Shown one piece after another: positions 1 to 9,300 of a stretch of 64,000 bases of DNA. Made by a program: the position numbers and the translations under genes. The notes under the pieces are model-generated. The model ran no database searches. It was not told the origin of the DNA and saw only the letters and a list, made by a program, of their open reading frames with translations. The stretch covers positions 1 through 64,000 of the forward strand of contig NZ_FNRM01000006.1 of assembly GCF_900107845.1 (NCBI RefSeq). Reading direction: 5' to 3'. The DNA is from Alkalimonas amylolytica (GTDB taxonomy: Bacteria; Pseudomonadota; Gammaproteobacteria; Enterobacterales; Alteromonadaceae). Every line of letters starts with the position of its first letter. Within the stretch, counting starts at the first letter, position 1.

Positions 1-39
1 GTATCAACACAAGTACCCACACAGATAATTGATTGCGAA

Positions 40-52
40 TTGTTAAAGAGCA
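40..52 (-). promoter_or_regulatory. boxA antitermination site of the rRNA leader
   Basis: The minus strand reads TGCTCTTTAACAA, identical to the rrn boxA bound by NusB/NusE in enterobacteria. It sits between the promoters and the expected 16S start, the leader position in known rrn operons. Confidence 0.88.
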
Positions 53-78
53 GTGCTTCATTCCGAAGCAGGACGCGC

Positions 79-106
79 ATTTTACATCGTCCTAGTAGCA
101 AGTCAA
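79..106 (-). promoter_or_regulatory. rrn promoter P3 (proximal)
   Basis: On the minus strand TTGACT (106-101), a 16-base spacer and TAAAAT (84-79) are followed by GCGCGTCC. It is the third promoter of the array and lies 26 bases before boxA. Confidence 0.75.
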
Positions 107-190
107 GCCGGTTTCGAAAATATTTCAGCAAACCACTTCACTTCACATCGCTTTTTGAGGGCTTTACTGCCATCTGCAAGCGAGGGCGCC

Positions 191-218
191 ATTTTAGGGA
201 TTTAAAACGCGCTGTCAA
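191..218 (-). promoter_or_regulatory. rrn promoter P2
   Basis: On the minus strand a consensus -35 TTGACA (218-213), a 16-base spacer and TAAAAT (196-191) are followed by the GC-rich discriminator GGCGCCC. Spacing and discriminator match P1, supporting an rRNA promoter array. Confidence 0.8.
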
Positions 219-318
219 GGCTGATAATCAACTTTTTCGGCACTTTTCCATCCCGCTGCAAGGCTCTGTTATCTGCACCATCTCGCGTGCTAACCGGGCC
301 CTGCTGGCTTGGGTCGGC

Positions 319-346
319 ATTATAGGGAGCCCTGTTGTGACTGCAA
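319..346 (-). promoter_or_regulatory. rrn promoter P1 (distal)
   Basis: On the minus strand the -35 is TTGCAG (346-341), followed by a 16-base spacer and a consensus TATAAT (324-319). The string GCTCCCTATAATG closely resembles E. coli rrnB P1. The discriminator is GC-rich (GCCGACCC), as expected for stringently controlled promoters. An A-rich stretch just upstream, about 347-375, could act as an UP element and runs up to the stop codon of the neighbouring GNAT/C39 gene. Confidence 0.85.
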
Positions 347-375
347 GCCTTATTTGTCGTTTTACGCTTTTTTGC

Positions 376-403
376 CTAAAAAGACGACGTTTTGTCTTTT
401 TTA
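376..403 (-). terminator. Possible weak terminator overlapping the end of the GNAT/C39 gene
   Basis: On the minus strand AAAAAGAC pairs with GTCTTTTT around a short loop and covers the last eight codons and stop codon. The stem is AT-rich and the U tract forms part of it, so it may be weak. Confidence 0.35.
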
Positions 404-1503
404 ACGGCAACGGCTGCTTTTAAGCGCTGCTTGCCATACAAAAATGCCTTCGCCAGAATGTTTCGATTCACCGGGATGTATTGATAGTCTGCAGCATTTT
501 GTCCAGCCGCGGTATCGACATCGGGATCGTTTAAATAGACAAAATCGCTATCGACATCACAGAGCAATACCCAGTGCGGCGCTTTGCTACGATCAAACTG
601 CCAGGTACTGATCAGCAGCAACACCAAAAATCCTTGGTTTAGTTTCTCCAGCACATCATTGAGGGTGAACTCAGTAATATGCACCGGAATATTGGCCTGA
701 GTGCATTTTTGCTGCTCAATCTGGTGGACCCGCTCCAGCATTTGCTTCTTTTGTGGATTGCGTACCGAGTCGACAAACAGTGGCCCAGCTTGATTTAGCA
801 TGACTTCAACGTCAAAACCACGCTGCCAGGCAGCCAGTGCTAGTCCCCTTGGTCCGCAACCGCCATGCCCCGAGGTCATAAAGATGGTGGTGGCTTCGCG
901 CCAGATTTCTAACTCCTGTGCGTAGGGATCGTAGGTATTCGGCTCGAAGTAATTCATCGCCATCAGTAAAGCAGCAGGGCCGCAGGTGAAAGGTGTTGTT
1001 TGCTGAATAAATTGAATGCCTTTATCCGTGTCTTGCTGCTGATAGCTGTACACGCGCTTTTGCATGCAGAGCGCGTCCGAGTGATCTTCATAAAAATCAT
1101 GCCGAATAGCAAACTCCTGATAGCCCTGACGCCGGTACAAGGCAATAGCACCGTCATTATCGGGCCTAACCTCCAGTCGTAAAAATACACAACGCCGCTG
1201 CCGGGCTGACAGTTCTGCATGCGCTAACAACAGCTGTGCAAAGCCTTGTTTGCGCTCTGTTGGCAATACCGCAAGAGAGTACAACCGGGCCAAGCTAATG
1301 CCCCGTCGATACAACACCAGGAAATAGCCTACCAGACGGTTATTTTTTTCCAACACTTGCAAATCACTGCGTTTATCGAGGATAAAGTGCCGAAAGCTAC
1401 GACGACTTAAGCGATCAGCATCAAAGCAGGCTTGCTCGAGCTGCACCAGACCAGCCAGATCCTGCAACACAGCATCGCGGATACAGAGATCTTTGCTTTC
1501 CAT
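376..1503 (-). CDS. GNAT N-acetyltransferase / C39-like cysteine peptidase fusion
   Basis: A 375-residue two-domain protein. Residues ~1-150 form a RimI-like GNAT acetyltransferase; residues ~160-360 form a C39-like papain-fold peptidase with the hallmark FTCGPAALL around Cys174, plus His310 (APHWVLL) and Asp327 (LNDPD) as the probable triad. There is no signal peptide, so a cytoplasmic enzyme is expected. The start at 1503 was chosen over an in-frame start at 1536 because AAAGGTG lies just upstream and it begins directly at the GNAT fold. It is divergent from the RimK-like ATP-grasp gene at 1660, a pairing known from comparative genomics of amidoligases. The substrate is unknown. Either domain could instead act on a small peptide or a protein terminus. 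Confidence 0.88.
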   Translation of the reverse strand: MESKDLCIRDAVLQDLAGLVQLEQACFDADRLSRRSFRHFILDKRSDLQVLEKNNRLVGYFLVLYRRGISLARLYSLAVLPTERKQGFAQLLLAHAELSARQRRCVFLRLEVRPDNDGAIALYRRQGYQEFAIRHDFYEDHSDALCMQKRVYSYQQQDTDKGIQFIQQTTPFTCGPAALLMAMNYFEPNTYDPYAQELEIWREATTIFMTSGHGGCGPRGLALAAWQRGFDVEVMLNQAGPLFVDSVRNPQKKQMLERVHQIEQQKCTQANIPVHITEFTLNDVLEKLNQGFLVLLLISTWQFDRSKAPHWVLLCDVDSDFVYLNDPDVDTAAGQNAADYQYIPVNRNILAKAFLYGKQRLKAAVAVKKDKTSSF

Positions 1504-1659
1504 AGGCACCTTTTCTGTTATGTCATGGCCCGGCATTGCACGTTGTTTTCAGCCAACAGGCAAGACAATTTTTTTGCTGATGACGAGTAAATGATTTCAT
1601 TGGGCAGCAATCTGCACTAGTGTCTACAATACAAGAAATGCATTTTCTCGGAACAGGAT

Positions 1660-3126
1660 ATGTCTAAGTTATTAATCGTAGTAGATAAGCTACAAGATTG
1701 GGGACCTTTCTTTCAATATGATGGCGTCATGACTCTGGCCGATTACCTAAAGTGGCAAGGCAAATCCCGCCAACGCGTGCGCTTAATTAACCTGTGTCGG
1801 CAATCGCAGTACCTGGGCTCCGGTTACTATTGCTCCTTGCTGGCCGAAGCCCGCAACCATCACGCTATCCCTTCCATTAAGGTATTTAATAAATTTAATC
1901 GGGACGAAATTGCGGATGTGATTGATGATATACCGGTGGCACTGACGAAACAGCTAAATAAAGCTTTGGCAGACAACCCTGAAAGCCAACTTACGTTTCA
2001 GCTTTACTTTGGTGAAACCAATGAGCGTTCGCTGAAAAAAGTAGCCGATTATCTGTTTGAAGCTTTTTCGGTACCTATCTTACACGTTGATTTGATTAAA
2101 AAGCAGCAGTGGCAAGTCAAAACCATCCGCATAGGGAGTTTGCACAAGCTAACGGAGTCACAACAAACACAGTTTGCCGAAGCACTGGAGCGCTTTAGTC
2201 ATAAAATCTGGCGACTGGAACCTAATAAGCGGCAATTTAAATACGATCTGGCCGTTTTAATGGATCCAAAAGAGCAATTTCCACCTTGCACCCCCCGCTC
2301 CATTGAGTTGTTTTGCAAAGCCGCCAAAAAGGCGGCCATGGATACCGAGATCATTGGTGCACGTGATCATCAACGGTTAGCTGAATTTGATGGTCTTTTT
2401 ATTCGCGAAACCACAGCAGTGAATCACCACACTTTTAAGATGGCCTTGAAGGCGGAGCGAGAAGGACTGGCGGTGATAGATGATCCGAACTCCATTTTAC
2501 GCTGCAGCAATAAAATTTACCTGCAAACACTGTTTGAACAGCACCAGGTACCGGTGCCGGATGGCTTAATGCTGTTTAAATACGATGCAGATAATCTGGA
2601 GCGGGCTGCTGATTTACTTGGGTTACCCATGGTGTTGAAGATCCCGGATGGCAGTTTTTCCCGCGGCGTAGTAAAAGTAAAAACCATGACCGAATTGCGG
2701 CAAAAAATGACGGAGCTGTTTGAGCAAAGCGCCATCATTCTGGCCCAGCGTTATACCTTTACTGAGTTTGATTGGCGTATTGGCGTTTTAAATGGTCAAG
2801 CGCTTTTTGCCTGCAAATACTTTATGGCGCGCAATCACTGGCAAATCTACAAGCATGGCAGCGGCAAAACACAAAGTGGTGCTTTTAGCACCTGTGCCGT
2901 CAATGAGGTGCCTGCTCATGTGTTGGATGCCGCCATCCGCGCCTGCGCGCCCATTGGTGACAGTCTATACGGTGTCGATATTAAGCAGGATGGTGACCGG
3001 GTTTATGTCATTGAAGTCAACGACAACCCGAATATTGATGATGGTGTGGAAGATTTGTTTTTGGGCAACAAGCTATACGACTTATTGGTAGAAGACTTTA
3101 TCCGCCGCATAGAGCTAAAACGGTAG
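1660..3126 (+). CDS. RimK-like ATP-grasp ligase with N-terminal RLAN domain
   Basis: A 488-residue protein. The N-terminal ~200 residues match the RLAN type (RimK-like ATP-grasp N-terminal); residues ~280-485 are an ATP-grasp ligase ending in the Mg-binding strand VIEVNDNPNIDDG. Family members couple ATP hydrolysis to forming a carboxylate-amine bond, as RimK does when adding glutamate to ribosomal protein S6. This subfamily lacks an assigned substrate. The start has AACAGGA upstream and agrees with the conserved MSKLLIVVDK beginning. Its divergent neighbour encodes a GNAT/C39 peptidase fusion, suggesting one pathway of peptide ligation, acetylation and cleavage. That pathway is inference; the ligase fold is secure. 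Confidence 0.88.
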   Translation: MSKLLIVVDKLQDWGPFFQYDGVMTLADYLKWQGKSRQRVRLINLCRQSQYLGSGYYCSLLAEARNHHAIPSIKVFNKFNRDEIADVIDDIPVALTKQLNKALADNPESQLTFQLYFGETNERSLKKVADYLFEAFSVPILHVDLIKKQQWQVKTIRIGSLHKLTESQQTQFAEALERFSHKIWRLEPNKRQFKYDLAVLMDPKEQFPPCTPRSIELFCKAAKKAAMDTEIIGARDHQRLAEFDGLFIRETTAVNHHTFKMALKAEREGLAVIDDPNSILRCSNKIYLQTLFEQHQVPVPDGLMLFKYDADNLERAADLLGLPMVLKIPDGSFSRGVVKVKTMTELRQKMTELFEQSAIILAQRYTFTEFDWRIGVLNGQALFACKYFMARNHWQIYKHGSGKTQSGAFSTCAVNEVPAHVLDAAIRACAPIGDSLYGVDIKQDGDRVYVIEVNDNPNIDDGVEDLFLGNKLYDLLVEDFIRRIELKR

Positions 3127-3135
3127 ATCTTAAAA

Positions 3136-3160
3136 CAAAAAAACCGGCTTTAAGCCGGTT
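3136..3160 (-). terminator. Terminator after tRNA-Leu(CAG)
   Basis: AACCGGCTT and AAGCCGGTT form a near-perfect hairpin (3142-3160), followed on the minus strand by a run of seven T. It lies just beyond the tRNA CCA end and could also stop the convergent ATP-grasp gene. Confidence 0.85.
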
Positions 3161-3164
3161 AATT

Positions 3165-3251
3165 TGGTGCAGATGGAGAGACTCGAACTCTCACGCCCTT
3201 TCGAGCACTAGCACCTGAAGCTAGCGTGTCTACCAATTCCACCACATCTGC
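3165..3251 (-). tRNA. tRNA-Leu (anticodon CAG)
   Basis: An 87-base gene with encoded CCA, a long variable arm and T-arm GTTCGAGTC. The anticodon loop TTCAGGT is flanked by the stem GCTAG/CTAGC, reading CAG. It is a class II tRNA between two convergent or co-directional protein genes with its own promoter and terminator. Confidence 0.96.
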
Positions 3252-3287
3252 GTGGTATGTTGGGCATCGCTGCTCAACATGGCGCAC

Positions 3288-3315
3288 AGTATAGCGAGTT
3301 CCAAAAAGCTGTCAA
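3288..3315 (-). promoter_or_regulatory. Promoter of tRNA-Leu(CAG)
   Basis: On the minus strand a consensus TTGACA (3315-3310), 16-base spacer and TATACT (3293-3288) sit about 36 bases before the mature tRNA 5' end. The GTGCGCC discriminator is GC-rich, as is usual for tRNA promoters. Confidence 0.8.
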
Positions 3316-3375
3316 CTGCAATATGGCACATTTTAACGGCTTTTGTGTCACTCGCTTATTTGCTGTGCAAAGCGG

Positions 3376-4326
3376 TTATTTTCCATTCTTTTTCAACAAA
3401 CCAATCTCTTCCAAACGCTGCATTAAGTAGTCGTTGGAGTTGATGGGCTCAGGGTAGCGATTTGGATTCTCCGCGCTGATGCAGCTTGGCAAGGTCTCAA
3501 TGACAAAATCCGGATTTGGGTGCATAAAAAATGGGATCGAGTAGCGAGGCTCCCCAGCTGCTATACCAGCCGGATTCACCACCCGGTGGGTGGTGGATGG
3601 CAGTACATGGTTGGTTAACCGCTGCAACATATCGCCGATATTGACCACGATGGTGCCTTCAATGGTGGTGACCGGCAGCCAGCTACCATCCCGGCGCAAA
3701 ATTTCTAGCCCCGCTTCATTAGAACCGACCAATAAGGTGATGAGGTTGATGTCTTCGTGCTGACCAGCCCGGATCGACTGGGTGCTGGTGTCCTGGATTG
3801 GCGGATAATGGATCGGCCGCAGGATCGAGTTACCAAAATTCACTTTATCGGCAAAGTACTGCTGCGGCTGGCCTAAAAACAAAGCCAGCGCTTCCAATAC
3901 CCGGTTACCCAGCTTTTCCAGCTCGCTGTATAGCCGGTAAGTCGCCTCTTTAAAACCAGCGACTTCAGACGGCCAGACATTGGGATACAAACTTGGGTGG
4001 GGTGCAGGGCCTTCCAGCTCCCGACCGACATGCCAGAACTCTTTCAGATCCGGATGATTGGAGTCTTTAGCTTTTTCAACGCCAAAGCCGGTATAACCGC
4101 GGGCACCGCCTTGCCCTGGCAGATGGTACTTGGCTTTCACCTCATTAGGCAGCGCAAAAAACTGCTTAATGGCTGTGTATGTATTTGCTACCACGTCATC
4201 TGAAATACCATGGCCGCTAATGCCACAAAATCCAAATTCAGTGTAGGCCTTGCCAATTTCGGCAACAAAGTTATCTTTGTCGGTGGCAAACCGTCTTATA
4301 TCTAACGTTGGAACTTGCTGTGTCAT
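3376..4326 (-). CDS. Isopenicillin N synthase-like 2-oxoglutarate/Fe(II) dioxygenase
   Basis: A 316-residue protein with an N-terminal DIOX_N region (~5-120) and a C-terminal double-stranded beta-helix domain (~165-275). The metal ligands His190 and Asp192 (GQHEDIN) and His247 (TTHRVVNP) are present, and Arg261 with the RYS motif should bind the 2-oxoglutarate carboxylate. The family oxidises small molecules and often needs iron, oxygen and 2-oxoglutarate; the substrate cannot be read from sequence. It is 12 bases downstream of the nucleoside transporter gene and apparently co-transcribed with udk and nupC, suggesting but not proving a nucleoside or nucleobase substrate. Confidence 0.85.
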   Translation of the reverse strand: MTQQVPTLDIRRFATDKDNFVAEIGKAYTEFGFCGISGHGISDDVVANTYTAIKQFFALPNEVKAKYHLPGQGGARGYTGFGVEKAKDSNHPDLKEFWHVGRELEGPAPHPSLYPNVWPSEVAGFKEATYRLYSELEKLGNRVLEALALFLGQPQQYFADKVNFGNSILRPIHYPPIQDTSTQSIRAGQHEDINLITLLVGSNEAGLEILRRDGSWLPVTTIEGTIVVNIGDMLQRLTNHVLPSTTHRVVNPAGIAAGEPRYSIPFFMHPNPDFVIETLPSCISAENPNRYPEPINSNDYLMQRLEEIGLLKKNGK

Positions 4327-4338
4327 ATAAAAGACCTT

Positions 4339-5547
4339 TTAGCCTAAAGAAAAAAAGAACCCTGCAATGGCAGCGCTCATTAAGTTGGCCAATGTTGCTG
4401 CCAGCAAGGCTTTTAAACCCAGTGCCGCAATATCAGCCCGACGACCGGGCGCCATACCGCCCAAGCCACCTAATAGGATCGCAATGGAAGAGAAGTTAGC
4501 AAAACCACACAAGGCAATAGTCACAATCACCTGGGTATGGGCACTCAATTGCTCTTTCACCTGAACATAGTCAAGGTAAGCGACAAACTCATTAATCACC
4601 AATTTCTGGCCAATAAAACTGCCCGCCATGCGGGCTTCGTCCCAGGATACCCCTAAGATAAAAGCCAGTGGTTGGAACACATAACCGAAGATCAATTGCA
4701 GTGTCAGATTATCGATACCAAACCAACCGCCAATGCCACCGACCATGCCATTAATGAGTGCAATCAAACCAATAAAGGCCAGCAGCATGGCGCCAACATT
4801 CAGCGCTAACTGCATACCGCTGGAAGCACCCGCGGCCGCAGCATCAATCACATTGGTATGCGGTTTTTCCTGAGTAATTTCGGTCAGTTCATTTTTTGGC
4901 TGTTCGGTTTCCGGCAATATCATTTTCGCCATCAAAAAACCACCAGGTGCTGCCATAAAGCTGGCGGCGATCAGGTATTTTAATTCCACACCCAGTCCGG
5001 CATATCCTGCTAAAACAGAACCAGCTACTGAAGCCAGCCCCCCCACCATCACGGCAAAGAGCTCCGAGCGGGTCATGGTTGGCACAAAGGGCCGGACGAT
5101 CAGAGGGGCTTCCGTCTGACCGACAAAAATATTGGCTGCTGCCGACATCGATTCTGGCCGGCTGGTACCTAGCAGCTTTTGCAAGCCACCACCAATCAGC
5201 CGGATCACCCAGGTCATAATGCCAATGTGATAGAGCACCGCTATCAGGGATGAAAAGAAAATAATGATGGTGAGCACATGGATGGCAAAAATAAAGCCTT
5301 GTGAAAAACGTCCTAAATCACCAAATAAGAATTCTATGCCGGCATTGGCATAACCAATCACATTGGCCACCACCTGTGAGATGCTGTACAACACATCCTG
5401 ACCGAAAGGAATGTACAATACAAAGGCACCAATCGCGACTTGGATTGCAAAAGCACCACCTACGGTGCGCCAGTTAATGTGTTTTTTGTTATTCGATGCC
5501 AGCCAGGCCACCAGCAACAGCACCGCTATACCAACTAATCCCATCAT
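4339..5547 (-). CDS. nupC: NupC-family concentrative nucleoside transporter
   Basis: A 402-residue inner-membrane protein of the CNT family, which imports nucleosides with H+ or Na+. It has many hydrophobic segments and the conserved core motif [10 protein letters not shown] (GQTEAP at 143-148) and a later [10 protein letters not shown]. Length matches NupC-type CNTs. It starts with tandem ATG codons; AAGGA eight bases upstream supports the first. Only 17 bases separate it from the udk stop upstream, so uptake and phosphorylation of uridine/cytidine are probably co-expressed. Ion and substrate specificity were not inferred. Confidence 0.92.
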   Translation of the reverse strand: MMGLVGIAVLLLVAWLASNNKKHINWRTVGGAFAIQVAIGAFVLYIPFGQDVLYSISQVVANVIGYANAGIEFLFGDLGRFSQGFIFAIHVLTIIIFFSSLIAVLYHIGIMTWVIRLIGGGLQKLLGTSRPESMSAAANIFVGQTEAPLIVRPFVPTMTRSELFAVMVGGLASVAGSVLAGYAGLGVELKYLIAASFMAAPGGFLMAKMILPETEQPKNELTEITQEKPHTNVIDAAAAGASSGMQLALNVGAMLLAFIGLIALINGMVGGIGGWFGIDNLTLQLIFGYVFQPLAFILGVSWDEARMAGSFIGQKLVINEFVAYLDYVQVKEQLSAHTQVIVTIALCGFANFSSIAILLGGLGGMAPGRRADIAALGLKALLAATLANLMSAAIAGFFFSLG

Positions 5548-5564
5548 TCCCCTGGTCCTTGTAA

Positions 5565-6197
5565 TTATTCCGCCAGTAACTGGCGAATTTTTGTTTTTAT
5601 AATGTCGATAGCAATCTGATTTTTACCACCCCGGGTCACCACCAGATCGGCAAACTGCTTTGAGGGCGCAATAAAATCAAAAAAGGCCGGCCGTACGGTA
5701 TCTTCGTATTGTTCGACCACCGATTGCAGACTGCGGCCTCTATCTTCCAAATCACGACGAATACGGCGCAATAAACAAATATCGAGCGGCGTATCCATAA
5801 AGACACTGATATCAAATTCGTCACGCAGTAGCGGATCACTCAGCAGCAAGATCCCCTCGACCAGAATGACTTTCGCCGGTTGCACCTGAATGGTGTCTGG
5901 CAAACGGGTATGGGTTTTGTAGCAGTACTGCGGCATAGCAATGGCTTTACCCGCGCGCAGTTCCTGCAAATGCTGTCCCAGCAATTTATGCTCAAACGCC
6001 GATGGATGGTCATAGTTGGTCAGAGTACGCTGTTCAAACGACAAATGACTTTGGTCGCGGTAATAAGCATCTTCCGCCAAAATGGCAATGCGCTCACCGC
6101 CCAGCTCCTCTACCAACTCCTGATAAACTGTTGATGCAAATAAACTTTTACCTGAGGCAGAAGCGCCGGCTATGGCGATAATAGTGTTCTTAGCCAC
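5565..6197 (-). CDS. udk: Uridine kinase (GTG start)
   Basis: Uridine kinase phosphorylates uridine and cytidine with ATP or GTP in pyrimidine salvage. The predicted 210 residues are close to E. coli Udk (213). The P-loop GASASGKS is at residues 10-17. The frame continues upstream to an ATG at 6275, but that extension reads through the terminator of the preceding TonB receptor gene and resembles no Udk N terminus. GTG at 6197, with GGAAAG about ten bases upstream, therefore fits better. It heads a likely operon with nupC and the dioxygenase gene. Confidence 0.92.
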   Translation of the reverse strand: MAKNTIIAIAGASASGKSLFASTVYQELVEELGGERIAILAEDAYYRDQSHLSFEQRTLTNYDHPSAFEHKLLGQHLQELRAGKAIAMPQYCYKTHTRLPDTIQVQPAKVILVEGILLLSDPLLRDEFDISVFMDTPLDICLLRRIRRDLEDRGRSLQSVVEQYEDTVRPAFFDFIAPSKQFADLVVTRGGKNQIAIDIIKTKIRQLLAE

Positions 6198-6261
6198 GTT
6201 GTTGTCACTTTCCAATACACACAAAGAACAATTATCGCTAAAAAAGACCGATATAGAAATA

Positions 6262-6286
6262 AAAAACCGGCCCAAAGGCCGGTTTT
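6262..6286 (-). terminator. Terminator of the TonB receptor gene
   Basis: On the minus strand AAAACCGGCC pairs with GGCCGGTTTT around a four-base loop, and T residues follow. It begins about 18 bases after the receptor stop codon. Confidence 0.85.
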
Positions 6287-6303
6287 ATCAGGATAAAGCT
6301 TTA

Positions 6304-9300
6304 TTAGAAGCGGTAACGAACACCAACTTTAGCAGACCAAGTTGAGGCGCGCTCATTGTACTGAGTTGCAAAACGTGGAGACGCATCAAATGCAAACCTT
6401 GGTGCGCTATAGATATAGCCACCAGTATCAGGATCTACGTCTACACCAGCAAACCTTAACCCTGTATCAGCGAAACTTACGGTATGTCTTTGATTTTCTG
6501 TAAAGATAGCCAATACGTTTTTAATATCAACGTAAAAGGACCCTTTATGCCCCGAGACAAAGCCTGGGATCTCTTGCTCAAAGCGGAAATCAAGGTTGGT
6601 ATTCCAAGGTCCACGCTTAGCATTCCGAGGCGCGTAGCCACCAGCATACTTCTCTAAACCAGCAGCACGAATGTGCTCAGCAAGTTGCTCGTAACTGAAA
6701 CCATCAGCATAACCGGCAATATTGGGATCATTTGGGCCTGTTGGAATATATGGTAAATAGTTGACGGAGCGCCACAACCCTTGGCTGGAACCATCACCAA
6801 AAGCTCTTACACCATCGCTTGAACCAACTTCTGTATCCAGTGCCCAACTGTAGGGGCGTCCAGAGAAGCGATCCCAAAACAGACTAAATGTCGACGCATA
6901 ACCTTGGAAGAACTCAGTTCTGTAATTTAGAGCGATCATAAAACGATGCGCTACCTGATAGGATGCAACGCCAGTTCCAGGGTTTTGCTTATCAATAGCA
7001 GTCTGGAAGTTGTAGTTGGAGTGTGCAGTTGAAGACCCGCCAGCAGTTACGTTGGTCACATCTTGGTTTGTATAAGAAACACGGAAATCTAAACCATTAT
7101 CCCAACTATTAGACAGACTGAAGGTGGAGACAATTCCACGACCACCCGAGACATTAGTGAGCATAATGTCATAACGCTCAGTATTGAAGCCGCCAATAGT
7201 ATTCGGCCGGTCGCCAGCTAAAGGATCCCAGTTAACATACAGTGGTCGACCACCCAAAGTTGTTATTTGCTGCCCATTTTCATCCAATAAAGGGGCTTTG
7301 GATAAGTCAACCCAAGCAACCTCGCGATCATTGTCTGTATAAATCACTTCAGCAGAAGCAAACCAATTGGCCCCCAGAAATCCCAGATCCAGGTTGTTGT
7401 AGTCAACTGCCAAGCTATAGCGTGTATCCACTGGCATCTTGAAATTTGGATCGATTGGAGTTGTATTACCATCACCGGAAGCAAGTGCATCTCTCATTTC
7501 TTGAGGTACTTGGGTTATATCGGTGTTTGCCACATTACGTAAATCCGGCGCACTTACAATCGTTACACCATCATTGGTATAAGCATTTGAAATCCAAACA
7601 TTCGGGCGGCCACCAGAGAAACGCCCAAGCCCACCGCGTAAGGTAATATCATCTGTTAAAGTATAATTGAAGCTGATGCGAGGCAACCAAAGATCCAAAC
7701 CATCCATGTTATTTGTGTTCGCAAAACCATAGCGATCAAAGAAATTTTGGTTAAAGGTTGGTTCAGCACTGGACAACTGACGCTCATAACGTAATCCAAA
7801 GCTTAATGAAAGATCCCAATTAATATCCCAAGTATCTTGCACATAAAAAGCGATGTTGCCATAGCTGAAGTCTGCGGCGCCATCCGCAGCAACATTGCTA
7901 ATCGCATTTTGATATTGAATGCGGTTTGCCAGGCGAGATTCAAAGTCAGCTAGGCTATTGAATGCGAAGACACCCAGGGAGTTCTGCACAAACTCATTAA
8001 AAACACTAATTTTTGAGTACTCTGCACCGAATTGGATTTGGTGTTCATTCAGTAAATATTCACCATGGAATTGCAATTCTAAAGTAGAGTTATCTAAATA
8101 GTTTGCATGACGCGAGCGATCTGGACCTAAGTTTATCTGAGTACGCCCATTATCAAAGTTTTCTGCAGGAGTAACAGTCACATTAACAGCACCATAATTA
8201 CGGCCCAAAAGCGGGTCCTGCAGTGTTTCTACGCTCTTATAGGATGCTTTAATTTCTGTGCTAAACTCTGATGTCCAATTTGAGTAAAGTTGAGCGGCAA
8301 AGCTATCCAAAGTTTGCTCACGGCTGTACCAAGATGAACTAAGGTTTAAGTTGTTGCCACCGGTAGTGGCACCATTTGTGTTTACATCCTGTGCTCGCTG
8401 ATAAGTAAACGCTAAACGTTGATCTTGACTTATATTCCAGTCCAGCTTTACTAGCAGCTTTTCATCACTTTGTTCAGGACGAACATTCCAATCGCCCGGG
8501 TCAACACCATAAACATCTCGCGCTATACGTTGGATTGACTCGATTACCCTAGGATCAATGTTTTTTTGCTCAGCGGCAGACGAGCCAAGAGGCCCTTGAG
8601 CGATGGATGTAGGCTCTTCATAACGCTCATAGTTAACAAAGAAAAATAGATGATCGCGCAGAATTGGTCCACCTAAACTAAAGCCATAAGACTCTTCTTT
8701 AAAATCTAACGCTGGCTTGTTTCCAGTGGGGTTGTACTTACTAACTGGTGGATTTCCAGCCAAACCATCACTGGCATATTCATAAAAAACGGAACCAAAG
8801 AAATCATTGGTTCCAGAACGGGTGACCGCATTAACGCGCGCGCCTGCAAAACCAGAATAGCGCGCATTAAATGGAATTGCTTGGATCGATACCTGCTCAA
8901 TAGCATCAATTGAAATTGGTGACCTATTGGTTGGATAACCGCTGTTGTTCAAACCAAAATCATCATTCTGCCCAATGCCATCGACAGTGATACTGTTGTA
9001 ACGAGGGTTTTGACCAGCAACTGATAACGAACGGTTTGCATCACCCAGATCAGTCGCTAAAGGATTCAACCGAACAATATCACGTAGATCTCGATCGAAG
9101 GTTGGCATGGTTTGAATGTCTCGCTCACCCCAAGTGCTTGAAGATCCTGACTGGAACATACCTTGGTTAATACGTGTTCCAGTAACCGCAATACGCTCAA
9201 CATCCGAAGCCTCCAGTTGTTGATTCAAACGATAGGGGTCACCCAGCGATAGGAAAATATTATTCAACTCCACATCACGGTGTACATCAGAATCGATGAT

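Larger units (their letters stand above)
1..312 (-). other. rRNA operon leader (5' part only; 16S gene lies off the left edge)
   Basis: Read on the minus strand, this stretch carries three tandem promoters followed by a perfect boxA and then a segment resembling the enterobacterial rrn leader just after boxA (ATCTGTGTGGGTACTTG, about positions 12-28). The expected 16S rRNA 5' end has not been reached at position 1, so only the leader is present. Transcription runs leftward out of the window. An open frame on the plus strand across this region is not protein-like. Leader identity rests on known rrn layout; the promoter and boxA strings are seen directly. Confidence 0.85.

Noticed and set aside
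40-423. Open frame on the plus strand at the left edge
   Set aside because: It overlaps the rrn promoter array and boxA on the other strand, has no convincing ribosome-binding site and reads as low-complexity basic sequence.
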